DNA from: Seiridium cupressi | Taxonomy: Eukaryota > Ascomycota > Sordariomycetes > Amphisphaeriales > Sporocadaceae | Direction of reading: 5' to 3' | DNA: 64,000 nucleotides | NCBI GenBank assembly: GCA_036674765.1 | Contig: JARVKI010000013.1 | Coordinates: 124,001 to 188,000, forward strand | Shown here: positions 8,919-20,994 of the stretch, one piece after another | Layout: each line of letters begins with the position of its first letter | How positions within the stretch are numbered: position 1 is the stretch's first letter | Program-made: the position numbers and the translations under genes | Notes under the pieces: model-generated | Seen by the model: only the letters and a program-made list of their open reading frames with translations | What the model was told of the DNA's origin: nothing | Databases searched by the model: none

Positions 8919-11893
8919 TAAATGGTGGGAAGTATGAGACACGCTTAAATCTACCTTTGTCGAAGCCTAAGGGTCGGTGACCCTCAGACTTGAGTTGATC
9001 GACATCCTATCAAGAATAGCATCTTAGGACTGCCAACTATATTGTATTTTCCAATGTAATAGAAATCCTGGAAGCCCAGAATCTCGTCATCACACGCTGT
9101 GCTACAAAACACCAACCACAAAACCTAGTCGGAACTCGGTAGCCTTGCGATTAGCACTCTAGCAGTTGTAGTGCGGCCACCGATCTAGACAATCCATAGT
9201 AGATCGTGTTGCCGATGTCATACATATCCTAGCATAGACACGGTAGCACGGCATTGAGACCTTGGAGAAGGTTCCATCAGTTTTATATGCGCCTCTGCAC
9301 ATCTTCTCGCCATTAGGGAGCTGGGAATTCAAATGACACCAACACCTGTCATCAAGATCATGTTCGTGATCGCACGAAGAAGCACGTAGGGCAACGTCAT
9401 TCGAGGTGCCATATCACTAGCTTGCATGTCGTCAGTAAATCTTGGATCACCATCAATGACAAAAGTACTGATCGAGGCACCAGGTCTCCCTACTTCATTT
9501 GGCGTGGAAGTATAGCCTGGAGACTGCCTCCTGCCAAGCAAAGCAAATTCTCCGAAAGCTGTTGTCAGGCTTACACCCCCCACAAAATGCATCCTAATTC
9601 GTCTCAATACCCAATGAGATCCAAGGAAGAAGGCGGAGGTCTGGTCTGGGCGCGAGTACTTCATCAAGGCTCTTGATCCTTGTAACCATTCCCCGAGTTT
9701 ACCGTCATCTCTCCGAGGTAGTCCGCCTTACAACTTGTCACAAGATACATTGGGCAGCATAGGGAAATTTAATGTCAACTTTCGAGTTCCAATTGGGGAT
9801 TGGTAGACACGGAGATGCCGCATGCACGCCCAAAGCGAGCATGGGTCAAGGTTGTGCAATCCTTGCGGGTCGACGTGCAGGGTCCTAGCTGTGACGGTCT
9901 AAATCTGGCCTCTATTTTCACCTTACAGCTTCGATTGTTGTCTCATGATGTGAGTAATCCCATCTTCAGTGGCTCAATATCTATCGAATGCTGTGTAAAT
10001 CTTCCGGAATCGCGACTTGGTTTTGAGGACTAGGCCAAGACAGACTTGGTTCCAGAGTAACACTTGCCTAGCTAAGAGCTCAATAAAATATCACATCGAG
10101 GCATTATCTTAACTCCTATTAACGGTTACCCAATGTCTCCCGATGAGTTGTAATAATTCGTAGGTCCTGCGTAGCATGCAGTTGGTCCCCTTCATTTATG
10201 TGATCAGATCTAGCTGTCGGGCGGTGAAGCTCGTAACGCAATATCCAGCCTTAATGTTGAGACTCAAGTTCTTAGTATTTGGCGTGTAAAGGTCGTTCTA
10301 GAGGGTCCTACAACAGATCCTCTGTAGTGACACTACATCGCAGATGAATCCGGCTATGACATTACGTTGCATTGTGCCTCAGTTTGTGAGACCCGGAGCG
10401 ACGGAACCTGGTTCAACTCGCTGACAATATCTTGCCAAGACATTTCCCGCTCAGCCTGGCCTACCCAAAGCTACGGATCAGATTACTTTTGAACCATCTG
10501 GCTAGACGGGACACGCTTCCGGCGTGGTGGTACGGACTCCTTCGGCTGATCCAACACGCGATTCTTGCAAGGGGTGTTCACGTTCAATGAAGAAGGCGAC
10601 TAGGTACACTGCCCTAGAGAGAAGTGCTGGAACGGTGAGACTTGTCAGTGCGTCAGGAGTGCCTAAAATTTGCTCATGCTCTTCTCATCGTGGTTTCTGA
10701 GACGCCTTCCGAAAAAGCTTTAAACTCCCCGCAAAGGACGCGTAAGCCCAGTTCGCCCACATCGGATCCAGCCGAGCACAGGCCAGGTATAGTAACTGTC
10801 TTCAGCCAATAGGGGACTCAAGAGGAGCTGCCAAGCCCACTTTTAACCATGAACAGTCAAGTTTCGACCAGGTTACCAATATCACGAGAGATCGATCTAT
10901 ACAAATCCAGTTGTATAGCCCTTCCGAATTGGTCTTGTTGTTTCCAACCGGGCATTCCGACACTTTTACGTTATAACAATCTCCGATGGTAAGTTGATCC
11001 ACTTGGACAACGGCTTGTGCCTTGCTTTTGGAAGCTCCTGTCAAGAGCTGTGCCTGTCAATGGTTAGTTGTATTTACCTTAACCTTAAAGTAAGCTTGCG
11101 AGCTAGGGATCTCATTTCCGCTGACCATAGAGTCTTGGCACATGAAGCAGAGCGTTGATCTTTGTGGTCGAGTCAACCGGCTCGACAAGCTTTTCCTCCC
11201 GACATGCTCATTGACCTTCTGTGACACGCAAGGACACTTCGTCTTCTGTAAACTTGTGATACATCTCAGGTTGCGAATGGAGACCAACAAACTTTTCGTG
11301 CGCCACAAAAGTAATATCTCCCTACGAAGGCCTATTCCATGTGCTGGGTCTACTTTTAGAAGCAACTCTTAAAGTTTCTTCTATGATATAGGGATTGATA
11401 TAGTTCGGTCCAGCCGTTCAGGTGAGGAACACGATCGAATTGGGAAGCTACAAACGGCTAACTTGCCGAGCTTTCTAATTGGCCAGCAATGATGCTATAC
11501 TGTCACGACCAATCGCTTGGGAGCTCGAGAGCCGCGACTCGTTGTAAACTGGGATCGAGGCGTTCAGTGAGACCTGGTTTGGGAAGTTGGTCTCGTTAGC
11601 CCGCGAGGCTCACCGTCGACTAGTGGTCATAGTAATGGCGAGCAATGGATGATGGTTGACATCGTGAAGATGCCTCCTGCCTAACGTAGCTCAAGAACAC
11701 ATTCGTCGGCGCTGACAAGGGCACCTCCTCGGATCTCTAAAGCGACTTTCATCGTCTACACAGACTCACAGTTCTACATAAACACTCCTCTAGAAGGTAT
11801 TCAGTCTCTTTCTCTTCTCTCCGTCACGCACAACACATAAGGAACCGATCCTGATACTAGACACTCTTTCAAATCGCTCGCTTTGCTGACAAG
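8919..11893. other. 3-kb region without a supported gene
   Basis: Several frames of 60-112 codons occur on both strands (for example minus 9329-9667 and 10802-11365), but none has a recognisable domain, a convincing start or splice continuity. The last 150 bp before 11894 include CT-rich stretches (TCTCTTTCTCTTCTC, around 11808) that look like a fungal core promoter for the proline-rich secreted protein gene. Confidence 0.5.
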
Positions 11894-13407
11894 ATGAGAT
11901 TCACTCTCCTAACTCTTGCCCTCGTGGCGCTCGTTTCTGCCGCTCCTGTTGCCCAGGCTCCTCCTAGCGGACCCAGCGGACCTGGCCCCGAGCCTCGTAA
12001 GTAGTTCCCCGTATCCCTTCTCATATCTAGTTGGTTTTCCCCGGGAGATATGGAACTGGAAAGCCAAGAGCTTCTACATAATCATTGCAAGACCGACATG
12101 AATCGTTATTAAGAAGAAACGCTGACCATAATTCCTCCTAGAACCCGCTCCAGCTCCTGCTCCATTCCCCTTTCCGTAAGTCTCAACAAGCACCCGCTCA
12201 TGGCACACCATATCTCGACATAGACTGACATGAAATCATAGCTCACCTGCTCCTTTCCCGGGCGAGCCATTCCCGTTCCGTAAGTGCAGAGTGAAACCGT
12301 TCGCATTTATTTCACCAGTTTGATGCTGTTCGCCCAACCAAGGTGTCTTGGCATATGAAGAAATATTGGAAGACATCTGCACGCTGTCGAATAAACCAAA
12401 TGCTAACTGGTAGATTTCTAGCTGGCGAGCCACAGCCAGGTGGTCCCAGTGGTCCCGGTGGCCCTCCATCAAAGCGTGACGGACCTCATGACGTGAGTTG
12501 CCTCTAGCGGTTTGGTGTTTTTATGCCAACAATCGTCCTTGCCAACGATGGATGCGCCTGTCTGGGCCATACAGTACTATTTTCGTAAAGTAATGCTGAT
12601 GATATCTCAGCCGCCTCACTCTCAGCCAAGCGAGCCTAGCCACCATCACCACCCGTAAGTTAGACTATGTTCAAGCTTCAGTCATGGGCTGGACACGGGA
12701 ACATTTGTAACAAAAACACTAACTCGTTTCATAGTGAGCCTCCCCAGCCGAGCCCTCAGCCCCCGTCTCCCCCTCACCCTTCCCCGTGAGTCTCCGCTCA
12801 ACGAAAGAGATAGGGTTTCTTCTTTTGAATGAGGTCAACTGACTTCTTCGCAGAGCTCCTCCCCAGGGCCCGCAGCCAACTCCTCAGCCTGGCCCCGAAC
12901 CGACTCCCCAGCCCGGACCTGGCGGCCCATCCCCTCACCCGCCTACTAAGCGCGGTCAAGATCCCCACGGTGTAGGTTGCCATTTTGAAAAGCCCGGTCT
13001 TCCTCTCTTTTTTCTTCTGGCAGCCAGAAACTAATTATATAACAGCCTCAGCCATCTGATCCTCACGGTCCCAGCCCGTCCGACCCCCATGGACCTCAGC
13101 GTGAGTCTACAAATATCTTCTCTCTGCATCTTCTCTAGCTAACAATGCCTTCTCAGCTCCACAAGGCCCCGAGCCCAGCGACCCACCCCACCCGCAGCCG
13201 GAACCACCCAAGCCTGAGCCTCCCAAGCCGTCGTACCCTTCCGAGCCCCAGCGTAAGTTCATCCAGTACAGTCGCTTCGTACGTTATACATGCTGATAAT
13301 ACCATCTAGCTCCCCCTCAGCCTTCGCCTCAGCCCTCGCCTCCTCAGGACCCGTCCCCACCACAGGGTCCTTCTCCATCGCAGCCTCCCCACCCTCCCCA
13401 GTACTAA
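11894..13407 (+). CDS. intron-rich secreted proline-rich protein with KR processing sites
   Basis: Ten exons: 11894-11996, 12142-12175, 12242-12279, 12422-12492, 12611-12654, 12735-12785, 12854-12971, 13046-13100, 13157-13252 and 13310-13407. All nine introns have GT donors (mostly GTAAGT/GTGAGT) and AG acceptors, and the phases agree throughout, giving 235 residues ending in QY. Residues 1-17 form a typical signal peptide (MRFTLLTLALVALVSAA). The rest is low complexity: I counted about 97 prolines, with Gln, Ser, Gly, His and Glu, and no Cys, Trp, Ile, Leu or Asn. Two dibasic sites (PSKR-DGPHD in exon 4, PTKR-GQDPHG in exon 7) are candidate Kex2 cleavage sites. A HHHH run and three DPHGP units are present. 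It is probably secreted or wall-associated. No named family was recognised; a repeat-poor Kex2-processed peptide precursor or a wall protein are both possible. Confidence 0.8.
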
Positions 13408-16400
13408 ATTACCCCTATCTTGTTATCAACATAAAGTGCGGCGGGCGGTGACACTTGGTCAGAAGCAGTATTTAGCTCCGTGGTTTGCCTGTGTGTATAT
13501 GTTACATTAAATCACTTGCTCGTTTGAGTCGATATCTAATTCTTGTGGGCCATATTTGGGGGAGATATTCTTACAACCACCTTGATAAGGTGTCGTAGCA
13601 AGAAAAAGGTCTTATTTGTGGGAAACCTTGCCATAGGGATGATGGTTGGAGTTTTCCCTCAAAGCTTTCTAATGTGTTATACGTTTAGTTTATTCTTAGT
13701 TATACCAGGTTAATACCAGGTGCCACTCCTTTGTTTGAGTTTGCTTTATTTTATGCATTTCCTGCGACATTAGAGTACCACCGGCTCTATACCACCTGTA
13801 CAACAAGCTTCTCAGTGTTCGCAGCATCAATTAATATACCGCTTCTTAACGATAATTCACAAGCGTATTACAAGGCGTCCGAATATCATAGACTAGCACA
13901 AGCCTGAGTTCAACCCGACGGATGAAACGTGCCTATATGAGAAGATCGATGAGCGCGGATAAAGTAGTAGGTTCGCAGTCGTGATGAACAAGTTATAGGT
14001 TATCCTGATTTCACGTCTTGAAGGCTGAAGTACTCGGTATCCTCTTATTGATAAACTATATGTCGTGCCCGCGATGGATTTAGGGAGTGCGCCAACCACG
14101 AAATATTTGGAAATCGTAATGCGGCGAGATAGAATTTGCAATACGGGGCAGTTCGAGTCGTGCCATGCTATATTGGATTGAACTGAGAATGGGTTTTACA
14201 GATATTCATCGAAGTCGCGCAGCCTCGTCTATGTCTACATCTAACAACTCACTTGCGTCATGGCTGATGCAAGGCTGCTCATAGCAGACGTCTCAATCCG
14301 TCACATTTTGGAACGATGCATGAAGGACGCGCGAGGTGGAGGGCCCCAGACTTTCAATTGGTAGCCGAGTCATTTAAAGATCTTAGTAGTGATCCTGACA
14401 TTGACGTAACGCCGACTACTGGAGCCACGTTATACACCACAGTAGCCGCATGTGAGGACAGCGGCTCGTTGGTGGTAGGAAGTCAATCCAATGGTCCGAT
14501 AATGAGCAATTAAGCGCCGTTCGTCTGCAGGAAGGGGCTCGAAATCTGCACCGACATGGGTCCCGGCCTTCTGCAGATGCAAGTGGGTGCAGTCACCCTG
14601 CAGGGTGCATATCCCACTGGACTTGGAAGGTCGCAGGGTAGATCAGCTTCCCCAGAGGCGACAGATACAATTTGGAGAGATTGAGGAAGGATGAGCGTTG
14701 AGACGATCGTCAGCCGCAACGAGGACGATCTGCCAAAGGGATGACTGGGCCAAAAGTGAGCAGCTAAACATAGAACAGCGGTTAAATTTTCATCATATGA
14801 TTTGAACTGGCAGGATCCAAACAATTCCAACTCTAAGCGCGAGCTGGAATGCGGCCAAACTAAGCGCGACCATGTCTGTTGCGCTTATTGAGACGAGTTT
14901 GGGAAAGCCTGAAGCAGGAAACATGGCGAGCAGCAGGCTGATGACAAACACGCGAGTCTAGACCAGGACCAGCAGGAAATTTCCGAAATGCGGATTCTGA
15001 GATGTGAAGCGAGGAGACCATCTTATTCTTGGCGCTTCGTGGTGGACAGGCGACAGTGTCCGAGTTTTTACTACGTTAGCGTACCGTTCTTTCCGTGAGC
15101 CTCAAGGCTGGTGATTGCCGCTGTTTAAGTTGAAGAAGTCGAGGGTCGTTCAGGCCTGACGAGGATTGGTAGAACCAAGACAGTCGTTTGCATGCCTCGC
15201 AACAGTCACTTGGCTGTTCTGCTTCAGATAGAGGAGCTTTGATGATGAGCTGCGAAATGCCACCCTCTCAAACCTGTTTGAGCTGAAGCGGGAAACGGGC
15301 GCACGGAGACCCCTGTGGCAGTCCACAATTAGGGGCCCCATCGTGTCTCAGGTTTTCTAAGTTCGGTCGACGCGACGCAGGAGAGCGGCGCCACTTTACC
15401 AGGAACGGATGTCTCGCTCACGGCCGACCCGGGGAAGTCCTGGTTGGCTGCATTCGTCTGAAAGAGGCTCTGAGAAATGCCTTGCAACGGCCCTGTGCGG
15501 ATGTTGGCGATGGCAGGTGACGGTCACAGAATTGAGACGTATGTTGGAGATGGCAGAAGGGCCCCAAACGAGCACATTGCTGGCGCTCAGAGCTGCTGGC
15601 GAGCTGCAGGCCTGGGACGATGAGACCCATTACACGTTGAGCAGAGTGGCCGGGGTTGCGCTTTGCCCCTCGGTACTTGCCACCATGTACACACGTACTG
15701 TACCGTGCCGTTCATCTCCTTGCGCCAATCCGGCACACGCGTTCATCGCTTACATCTACTGTGCATGGTTGCACAACACAGCTCAGGCCCATCAGTCTGG
15801 ATCACGGATCAACAGAAGCAAACAGACAAGTTGTCATGAGTAGAAGAGGACAGACAACGCAATACTAGTCCTCGCTTGGACCCGAGGATACCGAATGTGG
15901 CCACCTTGGACAACTCCCGCAGAATGGGATGTTTGGACGATTATGCAACGCCCTGTCTGCTTTGATGCCCCTGACAGCCCGCAGTCCCGTCCATCTGGGA
16001 TAGAGTAACGGCAAGGTTCGTGACACGGCTGGGGGACGCATGGGGGCGCAGTAGATCATCGGAGCTACGCCATCCCAAGAAGCAAAGCGGATGGTGCCCA
16101 TGCATCGATTGATCATATTTGCATGAAGTCATCCTTCCTGTCATCGTGATATTGTTCATCAACACCAACCGTCTGAGCTGGGAGGAGGCGATCGAGACAT
16201 GGTTTTAAGCAGTTGGAATGAGTCAAAGCCGCGATCCTCGGTCTACTATCAACATTATTGACGAAGGGGGGGGGGGGAATCCTCGACTTGTCAGCCAATT
16301 TAAGGCCTTCCCAATAGCCTTGACAGGCCTGTTCGAGGGGGACCGAAATAGCCCGTACACAGACACTGACGGACGTAAGCCTTTGTCGCACTATGCGAAA

Positions 16401-17600
16401 CCCCAAAGGCGGAGACGATGGCAACTGCGTCCCTCGAGGGAGCCAAAACAAGAACGAACTCAATTCGTGCGATTCGCTGGTCGTACCAAAACGTCTGCTT
16501 GACTGTTGAAGATGAATACCTACATTGTAACACAGAGATAGAATCACACGTGAGCAGTAGGAAAGCGTTGAGTCACTGTAACTAGGAGTCATGCAAAAGA
16601 TTGGAGCCAGCGGCGGATGGACTGATGGAATGCTAGCCACATCGGGCCAAGAAACATTGGAGACTGTTGGATACGCGCTGTTCGAGAACGTTGTCAGGTA
16701 AGGCGCATCATTCTCGAAGCTTGTGGCCCGGTGTTGGCGCTCTCTGAGAAGGTTTTGCCCATTGATTGACCGGTTCATCAGGGGTCGTCAATACCGCAGA
16801 AAACTAAATCGCACACGATTCAGAGTTCTTGACCCATCAGTCGCCCCGGATTTCGCGATTGCGTTTGCATAGGCGCAGGGCTGAAAATGTTCATCCACGG
16901 CAGTGCGCAACGTACAGACCTGTAGACTTCGAAATTGGTGCAGGTTAATGCCCGCCCGGCTTTTCCAGAGGCTGTCGAATGTGTCTGGCCAATTGGACCT
17001 TGTGACCCTGAGCAATACTCACCCCTTGCTGCATGCCCCTGAAGCCGGCGCGTCTGGTTGGTAGGCTGGCTCGCAGACACACTAGAGGGCAAAATCCCAT
17101 CTGACCCAATTCATCCACTCTGCATCGTCACTATCACACCCACCATTCACGGCCAGGCTGCCAAAGAATGCAGAGCCAACATGGGAGCGGGCCAATCAGC
17201 AGCCTACGCGGCTCGATTCTCGATTCTCGATTCTCCCAGCTCGATCCCCTCCTCTCTGCTCCTCACCGCTAAGGCGCCATTTCCCCCCTCGAACGGCTCT
17301 GCCAGTGCTCGTATCCCTCGCCATTGGTGGGTTTCGGGCTTCTGTGGTTCGCCTGCACGCTGAGCTGGTCGAATCGAGCCGACTCCCACCCGTGCCCAAC
17401 TAGTCAGTAGGTTGAGTGTGGCATAGCACGCATGTGAGGGCGCGCGAGTTGGGAGAGCGACGGGCGGCCGTGCGTGGGAGCTCCAGCCGAGCAGCGAGAC
17501 CCACCGCGTCCGATGCCACCAGCCAGCGGCGTTGGTTGGCCACTGGCTCATCTGCCAGGGCTGGTGCTCTAGGGGCTAGTGCCGCCAAAGGGGTCTAGGA
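13408..17600. other. 4-kb region without a supported gene
   Basis: Reading frames up to 221 codons (minus 16113-16778) exist but show no domain, signal peptide or splice continuity, and they overlap other frames. Notable items are a 14-bp perfect palindrome CACCCTGCAGGGTG (14594-14607), a near-direct repeat TACCAGGT at about 13705-13725, and a run of 12 G (16266-16277). Around 17200-17600 the sequence becomes GC-rich, with frames open on both strands through composition alone. Confidence 0.5.
16266..16277. repeat. poly-G run (12 bases)
   Basis: Twelve consecutive G residues in non-coding sequence. Such a tract is prone to slippage and to assembly length error. Confidence 0.9.
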
Positions 17601-17670
17601 TGGCATGGATTGGATCGCCCGAACCATCCACGGGCGGACCACTGACCTGGCAGCTTTCCAGGTCCCAGCC

Positions 17671-17703
17671 CAGTCCCAGTCCCAGTCCCAGTCCCCAGTC
17701 CCT
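17671..17703. repeat. CAGTCC tandem repeat
   Basis: Four tandem copies of the hexamer CAGTCC, then one more copy offset by a single C. It lies at the head of the pyrimidine-rich region upstream of the glutamine-rich protein gene. Confidence 0.85.
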
Positions 17704-17739
17704 AGCAGCTAGTCCGATGCACTGCACTAAAACTGACAG

Positions 17740-19296
17740 TTGGAGTTTTCTTCAATTGATCCCGCTCCTCCAGTCTCCCTCTCCTCTCCCTCTCTCCCGC
17801 TGGATCACAACTTTTTGTCCATCTTCTCTTTCTTCCCTTTTCCCTCCTTCTCTAGCTACCACTATCCTTTAGCCAACCTCCCGCTAGTCTCTGTCCCCTC
17901 AATCACCCTCCACCGCGCGGAACCAGCATTTTTTCCATTGTTCGTCGTTGGCCTTAGCCCGTCGTTCGTCAGAATCTAAATCGCCAGCCAACAGTCGCGT
18001 CGCCGGGAAGACACTCAGCACCTCGGAAAAAAAAAAAAAAAAAAAAGGAAGGAAGGAAAGAAAGAAAAGAAACAAAAAGGGGACCAGAATACGAACCTTG
18101 TCCACTGCCATTTATCACCAGACTGATCTCGGGACATTTTAATCATTGTACAATTTGGGTTTTACAACTGCTCCATTTGAGATCACCTTCTATTCACTGC
18201 ATATACCACTATACCACCATAATCTGATCGTCGATCTGGAACCCGACTCACGAGAATCGACTCGGGACACGGAATAAGACAGGAGCAACCGTCGAGAGAT
18301 CAGGATCACTCTTCCGACAGACACCGCGTTTGACTTGTTGTTGCCAGGCAGCCCAAGTCTCAACTCCACAAAGGCTCTCTTTGACGCAAGAGTTCCCTTG
18401 TCGATAGACAAGGAAAAGCTTTCAAGGTACGCACGCCACCCATCGCAATCGGTGCTTTGCATACCGGTGTCGCCGGTGTCCTGGCTTCCTTTGTGTGTTT
18501 GTTGTCGTAGCTCACTCAAACAAAAGGAAAAGCTCGACTTGGACGCCTCGTAATCTTGCTGTGGATCCAGGCATCCAGCGCTGTGGTTCGGGAAACGGTC
18601 ACGCTAAACCCTGCAACTGCGTTCAAGCCCAGCACTGCTCTTTGCAGCTTGTCGAGTCCTCCTTTGACCCCTCGGTCTGAGTGACGTTGTCTAGAACACA
18701 GTCTGCTCCTGCGCACTTTGTCTCTTGACCACCGTCATCTTTCACCTCTTTCCCCGTCTCCCGCCTTCAGCAATCTTCGCTCTCGCAGCTTCCCATCATC
18801 AATCGGATTATCGTTGTCACTCTTTAAGACATCGCAGTATTTCTTCGCACTATTTTAATACCTGGACGCCGCTCCCAACATTCAGCAACGCTATCTCCAA
18901 CCAGCATTTGCCGAACATCAACGCATCGTCTTCTGTTTCTTGTGCACCATTTTTTACCGCCCACAGCCCTCGGTCTGTGATCTTGGATTTGCCAGATCTC
19001 GTCTCAGCATCTCGTTTGACACGACAGCATTTCCGAATTACGCGGCTCCCGAGAAGAGCAACCTGTTCGGCTGGATTGTTATCACGCAACACGCTCATCA
19101 CCACGAACTGCCTTAATTGCATACTTGTATCCTACACGATTGTAATATTTGCATCGATCGCCCTCCTTACAGCGGTCATCATCCACTCTTTCGAGTTCGC
19201 TTCACATTAACCTCAAAATCGGCCACTACTATCCGGTCTTCAGCTCACGCTCAGGACGATACTCCCCAATAGACCATCACAACAACCTTTTGAGTA
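17740..19296 (+). promoter_or_regulatory. long CT-rich promoter/5' leader of the Gln-rich protein gene
   Basis: From about 17750 the plus strand is dominated by TCTCC/CTTTC blocks (for example 17770-17865 and 18740-18775), which is usual around fungal transcription start sites and in long leaders. No protein-coding frame with a family match occurs before the ATG at 19297. A 5'-UTR intron cannot be excluded; CAAGGTACGCAC near 18423 is a possible donor. The exact transcription start cannot be seen. Several upstream ATGs lie in this stretch, so if it is transcribed, translation could be influenced by upstream frames. Confidence 0.45.
18025..18072. repeat. 48-nt pure purine tract with A20
   Basis: GG, then twenty A (18027-18046), then GGAA/GAAA repeats, with no pyrimidine for 48 nt. 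It sits between CT-rich blocks, so the strand switches abruptly from pyrimidine- to purine-rich. It may exclude nucleosomes. Confidence 0.9.
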
Positions 19297-20994
19297 ATGC
19301 ACGCCGGCGATCTTGCTCAAATGTCTCACAACGGCTTCACTTCGCAACCCAGCCTGGGCATGCCCACTGGAGGTCTGGCTTCGCGCCGCGGTGGCCAGAA
19401 CATTAAGCCCCTCTCGTTCGACACTCTCAAGACCACACCCGATACCAACGACAACGGTGCACCCACCCCACGAACCAGCCGGTCTCACCTACTTGCGGGA
19501 CTTAGAACTGCTCCCAAGTCGGCTACTACATCTAGTTTTCCTGCTTCGGCCACCGTCATGCCTGCCTCGCAGCAGATGTCCGGTAGGAGTGGCGCTCCTG
19601 GCACCTACGGCGCTCAGGAGAACGCCTATGCTGGGCCCAAGACATCCCTTCCACGACTTGCCACACAGCAGCAGCAACAGCAGCAGCAGCAGCAGCAGAC
19701 TTACAACCCGATGATGATGGGTATGGGTCAGCAGTACACTGCCGACCAAGTCCTTGCCCCGCCGGAGCTCCATCTCGATGAGCAGGTTCAGGAGCAGATG
19801 GACCCTTCGTTCTACGCTCAGCTTGTCGCTGCCAACATGCACCTGGCTCAGCAGCAGCAGCGCCTCCAGCAACAGCTTCTGAACATTCAGGCTGCTGCTC
19901 AGCAGTTCCAGGGCATGAGCTTGAACGGACAGGCTTCATTCCAGCAGCAAATGGCCCTTCAAACTTTGTACCAGCAGCAGCAACAGCTCCAGAGCTTGCA
20001 GCAATCTATCGCCTCCATGCAGCAGCCTCAGCAGAACGTTTACGCCTACTACGATCCCGCCACTGGAAAGCAGGGCTACTACGTTGACCAGAACCAGACC
20101 CAATTCAGCAATGCTTATCTGGATCAGCCGGCTACCCCACAGAACCTAACCTTCCAGCAGGTAACCAGCACTACACCTCGTGTTGAGGTATCCCCTCCCC
20201 CAATGGAGAATGAGAGGCCCTTCTTCCGCAGCAACTCGCCCCCTAAGAGGAGTGAGCTGACCGCGGAACCAACTCCTTTGCCGCCACCATCTGCCAATGC
20301 TTTCCGCCGAGGTCATAAGAAGGCATCTTCCATTGCGAACCAGAAGGGTCTTTCATTGTCCACCGACGAGGCCAACAACGCTGCTGGTCCCAAGACCGGC
20401 ACGTTTCCTCTCTCGCCTCTGACCAGTGGCTATGGACCTGGTCAGGCTCGTGCTGGTGAGCATCCCGTTCGACAGCCCCGTGGCCCACCCTCAATCGACG
20501 AATTGCGCGCCAAGCCAACTGCAAAGCATGAAGGCAGCAAGAACTTTGCTGCTCGCACACGACGATCTGCAGTTCACAACCTTGTTCGGGCCGGTTTGGA
20601 GAGACGGAAAGGTACTAGCAGCAGTTCCGGCAGCATGAGCCCCGTCTCCGAGTGCGCGGAAGAGGCTGGAACCCCCCTCACGGACAATGAGTCTGACTCT
20701 GGACGTAGCGGCTCTGGCAGTCTCTCTGGTGACGCTGAGCCGAGCTTGGCTAGCTCCCGAACCTCGACCAGTGGTAGCTGGGGTGCAATTGGTTCAGATC
20801 GCCCAAGTTCCCGATCCAAGTCCCGCAAGAGCGTCGAGAGCCTATCGAGCGCGTGTGACAGCGAGCCCGGCAGCTTCGCCAACGTCTTCAAGCACGGAGC
20901 TCAACGCAAGCCCGAGTCTCCCGATGGCCAGCGCAGGGCTCCCAGGCTGGTTCTCACCAGTGCTGAAAAGCGCAAGGGTGGCATCGTCGCATAA
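19297..20994 (+). CDS. glutamine-rich, disordered conserved fungal protein
   Basis: An intronless 565-residue protein with no catalytic domain. The N-terminus includes RRGGQNIKPLSFDTL and TPRTSRSHLLAGLRTAPKS, which read like conserved blocks rather than low-complexity filler. A run of 11 CAG/CAA codons (19666-19698) opens a Gln-rich region of about residues 120-260, with repeated LAQQQQ, LQQQL and YQQQQQL segments that could form coiled coils. The middle is Pro/Ser-rich. The C-terminal third holds basic stretches (about residues 410-435: KNFAARTRRSAVHNLVRAGLERRK), then Ser-rich acidic sequence and a basic end (APRLVLTSAEKRKGG). The composition fits a regulator or RNA-granule-type protein, but I do not recognise a named family. 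The start ATG at 19297 is the first in frame. The strong codon use and long open frame make it a real gene. Confidence 0.85.
   Translation: MHAGDLAQMSHNGFTSQPSLGMPTGGLASRRGGQNIKPLSFDTLKTTPDTNDNGAPTPRTSRSHLLAGLRTAPKSATTSSFPASATVMPASQQMSGRSGAPGTYGAQENAYAGPKTSLPRLATQQQQQQQQQQQTYNPMMMGMGQQYTADQVLAPPELHLDEQVQEQMDPSFYAQLVAANMHLAQQQQRLQQQLLNIQAAAQQFQGMSLNGQASFQQQMALQTLYQQQQQLQSLQQSIASMQQPQQNVYAYYDPATGKQGYYVDQNQTQFSNAYLDQPATPQNLTFQQVTSTTPRVEVSPPPMENERPFFRSNSPPKRSELTAEPTPLPPPSANAFRRGHKKASSIANQKGLSLSTDEANNAAGPKTGTFPLSPLTSGYGPGQARAGEHPVRQPRGPPSIDELRAKPTAKHEGSKNFAARTRRSAVHNLVRAGLERRKGTSSSSGSMSPVSECAEEAGTPLTDNESDSGRSGSGSLSGDAEPSLASSRTSTSGSWGAIGSDRPSSRSKSRKSVESLSSACDSEPGSFANVFKHGAQRKPESPDGQRRAPRLVLTSAEKRKGGIVA

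Noticed and set aside
9329..9667. A 112-codon minus-strand frame
   Set aside because: The composition is plausible, but no motif was found and start and end are unsupported.
10802..11365. Two adjacent minus-strand frames considered as a small secreted Cys protein
   Set aside because: There is no signal peptide and no consistent splice junction between the two frames.
11894..13407. Alternative reading as a CRISPR-like or tandem DNA repeat array
   Set aside because: The repetitive look comes from proline codons. Spacing is irregular, every gap has spliceosomal GT...AG ends, and phases agree.
14594..14607. 14-bp palindrome CACCCTGCAGGGTG as a regulatory site
   Set aside because: It is a single copy far from any supported gene start, so chance is likely enough that it is mentioned only within the intergenic entry.
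16113..16778. A 221-codon minus-strand frame
   Set aside because: It has no domain, signal peptide or biased composition, and overlapping frames are open on the other strand. It is probably chance in GC-moderate sequence.
17196..17600. Several overlapping frames on both strands
   Set aside because: They are open only because the stretch is GC-rich and poor in stop codons. All have Ala/Arg/Ser-rich meaningless translations.
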